DNA of 8,939 nucleotides from positions 1 to 8,939 of the forward strand of contig JAGVOC010000184.1 of assembly GCA_020052975.1 (NCBI GenBank), written 5' to 3'. A program made the position numbers and the translations under genes. Positions 1-5,739 of the stretch are shown here, piece after piece; the stretch's first letter is position 1, and each line of letters starts with the position of its first letter. The notes beneath the pieces are model-generated. The model searched no databases. It was not told the origin of the DNA and saw only the letters and a list, made by a program, of their open reading frames with translations. This stretch comes from Desulfobacterales bacterium (GTDB lineage: Bacteria > Desulfobacterota > Desulfobacteria > Desulfobacterales > RPRI01).

Positions 1-1
1 A

Positions 2-361
2 CAGGAGTTGCTGCAGTCTATCCTGAGTTACCTGGAAGATGAAAAGGCGGAAGGCCGGTTGAATAATAGCGGTATTCCAAGAATGGTAAGAGGCTATTTC
101 TACGAAATGGCCTGCGTTATTGCAGAATGCGCCCGTGTCATGAAGTCAAATGCTTTTTTATTCATGGTAAATGACAATGTTCGCTATGCCGGAGCGAGCA
201 TCTCGGTTGATATGATCCTTTCAAATATAGCTGAAAAGCTCGGATTCCGTGTTGAAAACATCCTAGTGCTGCCGAACGGCAAAGGTAACAGCAGCCAGCA
301 AATGGGAAGACATGGGCGAGATCCTTTAAGAAAATGCGTTTATCTTTGGAGAAAGATATAG
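2..361 (+). CDS. DNA methyltransferase of a type II R-M system, C-terminal part only
   Basis: This is the end of a gene that enters from the left edge; the frame is open from base 2, so the first TTG or ATG seen here is not a true start. About 119 residues remain. They contain a hydrophobic strand followed by an N-D-N-V-R-Y segment (residues [13 protein letters not shown]), a '[14 protein letters not shown]' helix, and a tail with [17 protein letters not shown] and a terminal K-C-V-Y-L-W-R-K. Such tails are typical of amino-methyltransferases (N4-cytosine or N6-adenine type) of restriction systems. The catalytic S/DPPY-type and SAM-binding motifs would lie upstream and cannot be seen, so the base modified cannot be told. 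The stop TAG overlaps the GTG start of the endonuclease gene, which strongly supports a modification-restriction pair. In that role it would protect host DNA at the site cut by the partner, expected to be CYCGRG. Confidence 0.8.
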   Translation, partial: QELLQSILSYLEDEKAEGRLNNSGIPRMVRGYFYEMACVIAECARVMKSNAFLFMVNDNVRYAGASISVDMILSNIAEKLGFRVENILVLPNGKGNSSQQMGRHGRDPLRKCVYLWRKI

Positions 362-363
362 TG
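348..363 (+). promoter_or_regulatory. ribosome binding site deciding the endonuclease start
   Basis: GGAG at 348-351 lies 9 nt before GTG at 361. The in-frame ATG at 334 has only a weak TAAG-like sequence upstream and would force a 28-nt overlap with the methyltransferase. The GTG shares its bases with the methyltransferase stop (TAGTG), a usual sign of translational coupling. I therefore prefer 361. Confidence 0.6.
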
Positions 364-1317
364 GGAAAGAAAAAACCGTACTGCATGCACCTTTCCGGCA
401 GTTCCGACCTTAGAACTACCTACGAAGAGATTCGAGCCGGTTTTGTCGCGCTGGCCCTTGAAAAAAACCGGAGGGCTACGCCATTTGTTGAACAAGCAAG
501 ATCATTAAAATCGGCTGCGTCTCAGGCCAGGACACCAGCTGATTTGCTTAAAATTGAAATCATCCAACCGGCATTACTCACAGCATCGGGTTTATCCGAC
601 AAAGCAATCGGGCATCTATTGCCGCAAGATAAAATTGAGGCAATACAAGGGCTGATATCAAAATATCTTGAACCGTCCGGTCCGGCTTTTATTGAGGAGT
701 TGGTTTACAGGTTTCTGTTGACCAGGGGTGATACGCTGGGAGGGTCAATGAGAAATATTGGTGGCGTAATGGCAGAGCGCAAATTGACTCGTGCCACAAT
801 CGCCAATCTCAGCCTTTTTAAAATTCCCTATCAGTGGCTTCATTCAGGCAGTAAAGAGTGGTTGAAAGGCAAGGATGAAGACGCTGATGTGGAACTCTAT
901 CTTACCGGGCTCAGCTGGTTCAGAAAGGGAAAAGTTCGGACAATGATATATAATCGCAAGGTGTCGTTTATAAATAAGAACGTAGACTTTTGTCTTCTCA
1001 ATTGCAGTCCGCAAGAACTATCCTCAGCCATTAATAATCCGGCGCTCTATATTGCACTGGGGGAGCTAAAGGGCGGTATTGATCCGGCAGGGGCTGACGA
1101 ACACTGGAAAACCGCGAGAACATCTCTTGCCCGCATACGAAAAGCATTTTCTGACCGGAAGATTACGCCTCATATTTTTTTTGTCGGTGCCGCCATAGAA
1201 AACAGCATGGCCGGGGAGATTTGGCATCAGTTGGAAGACGGCACATTAAGTAATGCCGCCAACCTGACGGACGCCGATCAGATTATCTCTCTGTGCAGTT
1301 GGTTATGCAGCTTGTAA
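361..1317 (+). CDS. type II restriction endonuclease, BsoBI/AvaI family (expected site CYCGRG)
   Basis: Predicted to cut double-stranded DNA at CYCGRG as a dimer, partner of the methyltransferase just upstream. With the GTG start it has 318 residues (327 from the ATG at 334), close to the ~320 of BsoBI and AvaI. The catalytic block is '[21 protein letters not shown]': Glu235 and Lys237 form the E-x-K pair and His248 follows 13 residues after the Glu, the same spacing as E240, K242 and H253 in BsoBI. Asp209 is the likely fourth residue, two residues closer than D212 in BsoBI. Other recognisable stretches are [30 protein letters not shown] and the helical block [13 protein letters not shown]. 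The reading frame is intact and all catalytic residues are present, so the enzyme is probably active. The family call is strong; the site is inferred from the family. Confidence 0.9.
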   Translation: MGKKKPYCMHLSGSSDLRTTYEEIRAGFVALALEKNRRATPFVEQARSLKSAASQARTPADLLKIEIIQPALLTASGLSDKAIGHLLPQDKIEAIQGLISKYLEPSGPAFIEELVYRFLLTRGDTLGGSMRNIGGVMAERKLTRATIANLSLFKIPYQWLHSGSKEWLKGKDEDADVELYLTGLSWFRKGKVRTMIYNRKVSFINKNVDFCLLNCSPQELSSAINNPALYIALGELKGGIDPAGADEHWKTARTSLARIRKAFSDRKITPHIFFVGAAIENSMAGEIWHQLEDGTLSNAANLTDADQIISLCSWLCSL

Positions 1318-1356
1318 TACTTCCATATCCATCGTTTCAGTCAATTTAAGCTTTGC

Positions 1357-1368
1357 GGGGGAGGCATG
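1357..1368 (+). promoter_or_regulatory. Shine-Dalgarno unusually close to its start codon
   Basis: A strong GGGGGAGG stretch (1357-1364) lies only 1 nt before ATG 1366 if GGAGG is used as the core. The usual spacing is 5-9 nt. No other ATG, GTG or TTG exists in this frame between the TAA at 1315-1317 and 1366, so the start stands. Pairing through the upstream G run (1357-1360) would give a more normal distance. Confidence 0.5.
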
Positions 1369-2184
1369 GCTGGAAAAGAATTTTTCGATGTCAAAAAGTC
1401 GACCGTAAAAACATCTGAAGGTGAAATAGATCTCCCCATATTGTATTATGATACCGGGGTCCGGTACCTTAACTTCTGGGTGGACTTTGAGAAGGCGGCT
1501 TCCAGACTTGCCGGAACAGGGCTTCTTCCCTGCAAGTTTTTCAATGGTAAGGCGTTTACAAGCCTTATTTATTTTCAGTACAGGCATGTAAGCATTGATC
1601 CTTATGATGAAGCAACAATTACGATCATGGTACATCCGGAATCTTCTAAAAAACCTTTGTTTTTTCTTCCGGCCTTTCTATCAAAAACGGGAATGGGAAA
1701 AAATAATATCGGGGCCTATGTTCTCGAGATGCCGGTTACCACACCGGCAGCAAGGGCGGCCGGCAGGGAAATATGGGGATATCCGAAATTCGTAACGAAG
1801 ATATCTTCTATGCTTGCCACCGATCTTTTTGAGTTTAGTGTTTTTGATCCAAAAAAGGATGAATCGATTCTTGCTGTCAGATGTAAAACAGGAGCCGGAA
1901 TAAGGGTGAACGGATTTGATCTTGCCACATATTCAAACCTGAATGATTCCATCTTAAAGACAATCGTCAATATAGATGCGAAATACAGAGTTTCATCCGC
2001 AAAAAATTTTGAGCTTGTAGCGGGCAATTCAGACCACAGGATGGTCCGGAATATATGCGATCTTGAACTTGACAGGATAAAACCATTTATGGTGATGGCA
2101 ACCGATTCGTTCAGGTCAAGGCTTAACCGTGGGGAACCTGTCGCAAAATGGAAAACTCCGCCGCTGCCGTATGAACAGGAATGA
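1366..2184 (+). CDS. acetoacetate decarboxylase-superfamily protein
   Basis: A 272-residue protein of the acetoacetate decarboxylase (ADC) fold, somewhat longer than the ~245 residues of the Clostridium enzyme. The diagnostic block is AARAAGREIWGYPKFVTKI (residues 128-145). Lys141 in GYPK is the likely Schiff-base lysine, equivalent to Lys115 of the Clostridium enzyme. The next residue there is a second lysine (Lys116), which lowers the pKa of the catalytic one; here it is Phe142. Glu82 in 'PYDEATITI' may match the conserved active-site Glu. No signal peptide or membrane segment is seen, so it is probably cytoplasmic. Without the second lysine the reaction need not be acetoacetate decarboxylation: other members of the superfamily use the lysine for aldolase or dehydratase chemistry. 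It is followed on the same strand by a hydrolase and a dehydrogenase, which may act on a related keto or ester compound. Confidence 0.85.
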   Translation: MAGKEFFDVKKSTVKTSEGEIDLPILYYDTGVRYLNFWVDFEKAASRLAGTGLLPCKFFNGKAFTSLIYFQYRHVSIDPYDEATITIMVHPESSKKPLFFLPAFLSKTGMGKNNIGAYVLEMPVTTPAARAAGREIWGYPKFVTKISSMLATDLFEFSVFDPKKDESILAVRCKTGAGIRVNGFDLATYSNLNDSILKTIVNIDAKYRVSSAKNFELVAGNSDHRMVRNICDLELDRIKPFMVMATDSFRSRLNRGEPVAKWKTPPLPYEQE

Positions 2185-2392
2185 GGCGAAAGGCGAGAGG
2201 CGAAGGTCGAATATCGGACATCGAATATAGAATATAGAATATAGAATATCGGGGAACAGTGGTCAGTAGTCGGAGGGCAAGAAAGGCTGAGGAGTGAGGC
2301 GAGAGAAGTTAAAGGTCGAAGGATGGTAGATTAAATCTCTGTTTTTTTTGACTCCGTGTGAAAAATAGAGCGTGAAACGTGAGGGAGTATGT
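2185..2392 (+). repeat. heptanucleotide array I, filling the decarboxylase-hydrolase spacer
   Basis: The spacer is built on a 7-nt period that starts with the base after the TGA stop at 2182-2184. Clear units: GGCGAAA 2185, GGCGAGA 2192, GGCGAAG 2199, GTCGAAT 2206, ATCGGAC 2213, ATCGAAT 2220, then ATAGAAT at 2227, 2234 and 2241, and ATCGGGG 2248. The period is hard to follow from 2255 to about 2350. It returns just before the hydrolase start as GTGAAAA 2358, ATAGAGC 2365, GTGAAAC 2372 and GTGAGGG 2379, so the hydrolase ribosome binding site lies inside a unit. The 28 nt at 2206-2233 match 4123-4150 at 26 positions. Confidence 0.85.
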
Positions 2393-3277
2393 ATGATGAA
2401 AAGGATAGATTCGGATTTTATAAGCAGCGGAATTAAGTGCTCCGGATGGCTGTTTCTCCCAGACGGAACAGGGAAACCGCCTGTTGTAGTCATGGGGCAC
2501 GGGATGGGAGCTGAAAAGAGTTTCGGCCTTTCTCTTTATGCCGATAAATTTGCCGCAAAAGGCATTGCCTCTTTTGCTTTTGATTACAGGTATTTCGGAG
2601 AAAGCGGAGGTGAACCGAGAAACCTTGTGAGTCCCTGAGCGCAGTTAAACGACTGGCAGGCTGCCATATCACATGTAAAAAGTCTTGATAACATCAATGC
2701 CGGAAAAATTGCCCTCTGGGGGACATCATTCGGAGGAGGGCATGCCCTTGTAACTGCCGCAAAGACAGAGGGCATATCGTGTGTTGTTGCCCAGGTTCCT
2801 TTTGTTGACGGGCTTGCCACAGCTTTCAAGCTGGATTTTGTGCAGAGAATGAAAGGTATAGGTCATGGACTGCATGATCTTGCAAGGGCGCTTTCTTTCA
2901 GGAAGCCTCACTATGTTCCGTTTGTCGCAGGGCTGGAGGCGTTTGCCCTTATGAATACTCCCGATTCGAAAACAGGGTACATGGCTCTTATTCCAAAAGA
3001 TTCTTTATGGGAAAACAAGACTCCTGCACGGATACTTTTAGGGATTCCATTATACAGGCCGGTTCGTTTTGCAGATAAAATCAAATGCCCCGTTCTGCTT
3101 ATTTATGCCGGAAGGGACACTCTTATTCCGCCTGACATGGTTGAAAAGACCATTGCAAAAATTAAAAATGTTAAAGCCATCAGACTTGATGTCGGGCACT
3201 TTGAAGTTTATACGGGCGAGCACTTTGACCGCATTGCTGAAATGGAAGGAGAATTTATAAAAAAATGCCTGGCATAA
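2393..3277 (+). pseudogene. alpha/beta hydrolase interrupted by one in-frame TGA (codon 82)
   Basis: Read through the TGA at 2636-2638, one frame gives 294 codons of a complete alpha/beta hydrolase. The oxyanion region is VVVMGHGMG (residues 31-39), followed by FDYRYFGESGGEPR (63-76). The nucleophile elbow is GTSFGG with Ser112, the acid is Asp242 in YAGRDTLIP, and the base is His269 in DVGHFEVY. No frameshift or second stop occurs. The first piece (2393-2638) ends before Ser112. The second piece could restart only at GTG 2840, after Ser112, so neither half alone has a full triad. I place the start at ATG 2393, 5 nt after GGGAG; ATG 2396 and GTG 2372 are alternatives. The last 13 nt overlap the dehydrogenase gene, suggesting coupled translation. 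The TGA may be a recent nonsense mutation (from CGA or TGG), a sequence error, or recoding. Substrate unknown. Confidence 0.75.
2636..2670 (+). other. in-frame TGA followed by a SECIS-like hairpin
   Basis: TGA at 2636-2638 sits in the hydrolase frame. Downstream, TGGCA (2654-2658) can pair with TGCCA (2662-2666) around the loop GGC, and GA (2651-2652) can pair with TC (2669-2670). The loop begins 20 nt after the TGA and opens with G. These values fall within the loose bacterial SECIS description (loop 16-37 nt from UGA, short stem, early G in the loop). A 5-bp stem arises easily by chance, and this position is not a known redox or catalytic site in the family. Confidence 0.3.
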
Positions 3278-4092
3278 AAGATTTCAAGGGAAAAGTTGTC
3301 GTTGTGACAGGAGCAGGATCAGGGATAGGGCGGGCTTCCGCTCTTGCTTTTGCATCTGAAGGAGCAAAACTTGTTCTTTCCGATATTTCGGAAGAGAGGC
3401 TTAAAGAGGTTGCAGCAGAAGTTGGGCTAAATGGAGCAGCCGTTCTTACATATAAAACAGATGTGTCGGACAAAAGGCAGGTTGAAGAGCTTGCTTCTTT
3501 TGTGATGAAAGAATGCGGGAGGGTTGATATCCTTCACAATAATGCGGGTGTTGCGGTTGGCGCGCGGGTTGAAAATACCTCGATTGAAGACTGGGAATGG
3601 ATTTTCGGCATAAACTTCTGGGGGGTGGTTTACGGAATCAAATCTTTTCTGCCTTACATGATTTCGCAAAAATACGGGCATATTGTAAATACGGCGAGTC
3701 TCTTCGGACTTATCGGAGTTCCCGGAGCCGGAGCGTACTGTGCGACCAAGTTCGCAGTCGTGGGTCTGAGCGAGGCGCTCCGGGCCGAGGTACGAGGTTA
3801 CGGAATAGGCGTATCAGTGATATGTCCCGGGCTTATAAATACTAACATTGTCTGCGACGGCAGGACATGTCTTTCTGAAAATGGCGCCGCCAACCGGTGC
3901 ACGGTCGAAAAATTTTTCAAAGATTACGGGCGATCTCCTGAAAAGGTTGCAAGAGCCGTGCTGATGGCGGTCAGAAAAAACAAGGCTGTTGTTCCGGTTG
4001 GACTTGAAGCCTGGATACAGTGGTTCGTAAAACGGATTTCGCAGAAGGCGTATAATCTTTCGTGCAGGCTCACAGCGCGGTTGCTGGGATGA
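3265..4092 (+). CDS. classical short-chain dehydrogenase/reductase
   Basis: A 275-residue NAD(P)-dependent oxidoreductase of the classical SDR family, acting on an alcohol or keto group of an unknown substrate. The cofactor motif TGAGSGIG is at residues 15-22. Asp40 at the end of the second strand favours NAD(H) over NADP(H), and Asp66-Val67 is the adenine-ring contact. NNAG is at 92-95. The catalytic set is Asn117, Ser145, Tyr158 and Lys162 (YCATK), followed by PGLINT at 188-193. The C-terminal tail (about 248-275) is rich in aromatic, hydrophobic and basic residues and could associate with the membrane. The start overlaps the hydrolase end by 13 nt. AGGAG at 3247-3251 is 13 nt away, long for independent initiation, so expression may depend on translation of the hydrolase. 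The in-frame TGA upstream could then reduce it. Confidence 0.92.
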   Translation: MPGIKDFKGKVVVVTGAGSGIGRASALAFASEGAKLVLSDISEERLKEVAAEVGLNGAAVLTYKTDVSDKRQVEELASFVMKECGRVDILHNNAGVAVGARVENTSIEDWEWIFGINFWGVVYGIKSFLPYMISQKYGHIVNTASLFGLIGVPGAGAYCATKFAVVGLSEALRAEVRGYGIGVSVICPGLINTNIVCDGRTCLSENGAANRCTVEKFFKDYGRSPEKVARAVLMAVRKNKAVVPVGLEAWIQWFVKRISQKAYNLSCRLTARLLG

Positions 4093-4115
4093 TGAAAAAT
4101 GCCGGAAAATGTAGA

Positions 4116-4213
4116 ACCGGACATCGAATATCGGACATCGAATATAGAACTTCGAAGTACGAATTACGATATTCGGATCAGAAACCAGAGGCCAGAGACG
4201 ACAAACCAAAATC
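4116..4213 (+). repeat. heptanucleotide array II, filling the convergent spacer
   Basis: Fourteen consecutive 7-nt units occupy nearly all the space between the dehydrogenase stop and the peptidase stop. The first is ACCGGAC 4116. Next come ATCGAAT at 4123 and 4137 with ATCGGAC 4130 between them, then ATAGAAC 4144. TTCGAAG 4151, TACGAAT 4158, TACGATA 4165 and TTCGGAT 4172 follow. The last part is CAGAAAC 4179, CAGAGGC 4186, CAGAGAC 4193, GACAAAC 4200 and CAAAATC 4207. No terminator-like hairpin with a U-run is present between these convergent genes. Confidence 0.85.
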
Positions 4214-4214
4214 T

Positions 4215-5414
4215 TTAAACAATTATAATCTGTTCATCTGCGACGGTGAGCTGAATGAGTCCGTCTTTTCCGACAACATGGGTATTTTCTATCCCGACCA
4301 CACCCTTGCCCGGAAAAACAAGCTTGGGTTCGACGGCTATTGTCATACCTTCCTCTAAGGCCATTTTCTGGCCTTTTGCAATGAAGGGGTATTCATCCAG
4401 TTCAAGCCCGATTCCATGTCCCACAAAACGTATCCTCTGGTCGCCGACTCCCATGAAATATTCACCGTATCCGAGGCGCTCTGCCATCTCTGTTGCCATT
4501 TCATAAAGATCGCCCGCCTTTACACCCGGCCTTGCTTCCTTTTTAATCATGGCATGAACATCGAGCATTGCCAGGTGAGCTTTTATGAGTTCATCCGGAA
4601 GATCTCCTATTGAAAAAATCCGTGTGTTGTCTGAAAGATATCCCATCCAGGCAAAGACATAATCGACAAGAACGGGCTGATGCTTTTGTATAGCCGTAAA
4701 ACCCGGTCCCTGGGCAATGGCCTGCCCGACGCCGAGGCCTCCTGTCGGAGATGAGAGGAAACTCGGAATGGCTGCGGATGGGCCGGCCATGATGTGACCG
4801 TAAAACAGTTCGCTTCCCCAGAGCCTCATCCTTATAATGCCCTGATGACCCAGTTTGCGGGCTTCCGCTTCGACTTTCCCGGCAAATTCGATTTCAGTGA
4901 TGCCTTCCTCAAGATGCTCTTTTGCTTTCTCAGCAACCATATCTGAAAAGAAAGCCGCCTTTTTGATGATTTCAATTTCGTAACCTGATTTGACCGACCG
5001 TACAAGGCGTATCAAATGAGATGCGTCCGTGAGTTTTGAATTCTCAAAACATTCACGTAAGGTAAAATAATAATTTGCAGGCATTACATCAGCCTCAAGG
5101 CCAAGAACCCAGGGTATATTGTATCCGTTTTCCCGCAAAAGACCAGGAATCTGTTTCGGGCTTGTGAATGATATTATCCGTTTAATGCCAGATTCTGCCA
5201 GTGCCCGCTCATAACTTTTGCGGACCATAAGGAGAGGTTCACCATCTGCCGGAATGTAAAGATGCGCCTGCTGAATTGTTCCCGCAAAGTAAAAAAGGTC
5301 GGTATTCTGAATAATGAGTGCACCGTCTATTTTATTTGCCTGAAGATATGCCTTGAAACTTTCTATTCTCCGGTCAAGTTCTGATGCCGGAGTGTTATTT
5401 TCAGAGTTGAACAT
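4215..5414 (-). CDS. M24-family metallopeptidase (Xaa-Pro dipeptidase/aminopeptidase type)
   Basis: A 399-residue creatinase/prolidase-fold protein, predicted to cleave Xaa-Pro bonds in the cytoplasm with two metal ions. Residues ~13-140 form the creatinase-like N-terminal domain (RIESFKAYLQANKIDGALI, then NTDLFYFAG). Residues ~145-399 form the pita-bread catalytic domain. All five metal ligands are present with normal spacing: Asp251 and Asp262 (DYVFAWMGYLSD), His333 (FVGHGIG), Glu362 (VEPKLVFP) and Glu376 (GIENTHVV). The start at 5414 is supported by AGGAG 9 nt upstream on the minus strand (5424-5428). It diverges from a peptide importer, which fits recycling of imported proline-containing peptides, but the exact substrate cannot be told and some M24 proteins lack peptidase activity. 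No signal peptide is seen. It runs opposite to all other genes here. Confidence 0.92.
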   Translation of the reverse strand: MFNSENNTPASELDRRIESFKAYLQANKIDGALIIQNTDLFYFAGTIQQAHLYIPADGEPLLMVRKSYERALAESGIKRIISFTSPKQIPGLLRENGYNIPWVLGLEADVMPANYYFTLRECFENSKLTDASHLIRLVRSVKSGYEIEIIKKAAFFSDMVAEKAKEHLEEGITEIEFAGKVEAEARKLGHQGIIRMRLWGSELFYGHIMAGPSAAIPSFLSSPTGGLGVGQAIAQGPGFTAIQKHQPVLVDYVFAWMGYLSDNTRIFSIGDLPDELIKAHLAMLDVHAMIKKEARPGVKAGDLYEMATEMAERLGYGEYFMGVGDQRIRFVGHGIGLELDEYPFIAKGQKMALEEGMTIAVEPKLVFPGKGVVGIENTHVVGKDGLIQLTVADEQIIIV

Positions 5415-5464
5415 GGATAAAAACTCCTAATCTCTGGTTGCCGAAGGTCCCTCCGGCGGAGTTT
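5415..5464 (-). promoter_or_regulatory. peptidase mRNA leader able to hide its own ribosome binding site
   Basis: In the minus-strand transcript, the complement of 5458-5464 reads AAACTCC and the complement of 5421-5427 reads GGAGTTT, a perfect 7-bp pairing that would cover the AGGAG. Between them, complement of 5440-5457, is a second hairpin (GCCGGAG / CTTCGGC, loop GGAC, one G-U pair). On the plus strand that G-U becomes an A-C mismatch, so the fold is better on the mRNA strand. This could give translational control; no known riboswitch class was recognised. Confidence 0.4.
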
Positions 5465-5502
5465 CTGGTTGATTGAAACCGGTGCTGAAATATAAACATG
5501 AC

Positions 5503-5531
5503 TGTTAACAATAATTTTTAAATCGTGTCAA
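5503..5531 (-). promoter_or_regulatory. possible promoter of the peptidase gene
   Basis: On the minus strand a perfect TTGACA (complement of 5526-5531) is followed after 17 nt by TTAACA (complement of 5503-5508). The -35 is ideal but the -10 matches poorly. Transcription from here would give a leader of roughly 80 nt that contains the hairpin at 5421-5464. Confidence 0.25.
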
Positions 5532-5555
5532 TGGTAATTAGTTGGTAAACTTTAA

Positions 5556-5604
5556 GGGTCAAGGGTTCAGGGAACAGGGTTTAGGGTCGAGGGTCAAGGG
5601 TTTA
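5556..5604 (+). repeat. heptanucleotide array III, left arm: seven GGGNNNA units (G-quadruplex candidate)
   Basis: GGG begins at 5556, 5563, 5570, 5577, 5584, 5591 and 5598, exactly every 7 nt, and each unit ends in A. The units are GGGTCAA, GGGTTCA, GGGAACA, GGGTTTA, GGGTCGA, GGGTCAA and GGGTTTA. Seven G3 tracts with 4-nt loops satisfy the usual pattern for G-quadruplex formation on the plus strand. It lies between the divergent peptidase and permease genes. Confidence 0.85.
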
Positions 5605-5622
5605 GTACGGATTGCCTGTTAC

Positions 5623-5650
5623 TATCCCCTGAACCCTATCCCCTTGTCCC
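5623..5650 (-). repeat. heptanucleotide array III, right arm: four units in inverted orientation
   Basis: Read on the minus strand the units are GGGACAA (5650-5644), GGGGATA (5643-5637), GGGTTCA (5636-5630) and GGGGATA (5629-5623), again exactly 7 nt each. CCCTGAACCC at 5627-5636 is a perfect complement of GGGTTCAGGG at 5563-5572 in the left arm, so the two arms can pair as a long-loop stem. The GGGGATA unit followed by GGGTTYA also occurs at 7889-7902 on the plus strand. Confidence 0.8.
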
Positions 5651-5663
5651 TGTCCTTTTTGGC

Positions 5664-5690
5664 TTGAGATATAAAAGCTTTTCAGATAAT
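5664..5690 (+). promoter_or_regulatory. possible promoter of the importer genes
   Basis: TTGAGA at 5664-5669 and GATAAT at 5685-5690 resemble sigma70 -35 and -10 boxes with a 15-nt spacer, slightly short. The region is AT-rich and lies 50 nt before the permease start, just after the G/C-rich repeat arms. The permease ribosome binding site is probably AGGGGA at 5722-5727, 12 nt before ATG 5740. Confidence 0.3.
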
Positions 5691-5739
5691 AAGAGAAAAA
5701 ACGAAAGAATGTAATAAGCTCAGGGGAATAAAACCGAAA

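Noticed and set aside
334..361. ATG 334 as the endonuclease start
   Set aside because: It has a poor ribosome binding site and a 28-nt overlap, while GTG 361 has GGAG at 9 nt and overlaps the preceding stop. It remains possible.
1303..1635. Minus-strand open frame of 110 codons
   Set aside because: It is antisense to the well-supported decarboxylase gene and shows no recognisable domain.
2185..2254. Heptad arrays as protein-coding repeats
   Set aside because: A 7-nt unit shifts the reading frame at each copy, and stops occur in the arrays.
2328..2349. Possible rho-independent terminator: AGAT/ATCT hairpin followed by eight T
   Set aside because: The stem is only 4-5 AT-rich pairs with a tiny loop and a CTG gap before the T run, too weak to call.
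2636..2638. TGA as a reassigned sense codon throughout the genome
   Set aside because: TGA ends the decarboxylase, dehydrogenase and both permease genes at the expected protein lengths, so it is a normal stop here.
3814..4209. Minus-strand open frame of 131 codons
   Set aside because: It is antisense to the dehydrogenase and partly made of translated repeat units, with no family motif.
4116..4213. CRISPR-like array
   Set aside because: Units are 7 nt with no spacers of constant length and no cas genes nearby.
4062..4358. Plus-strand open frame of 98 codons across the convergent spacer
   Set aside because: It starts inside the dehydrogenase, crosses the repeat array and ends inside the peptidase; the protein is not of a recognisable kind and has no ribosome binding site.
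5556..5650. Inverted arms as ends of an insertion sequence
   Set aside because: Only 22 nt separate the arms, there is no transposase, and the arms are periodic rather than unique sequences.
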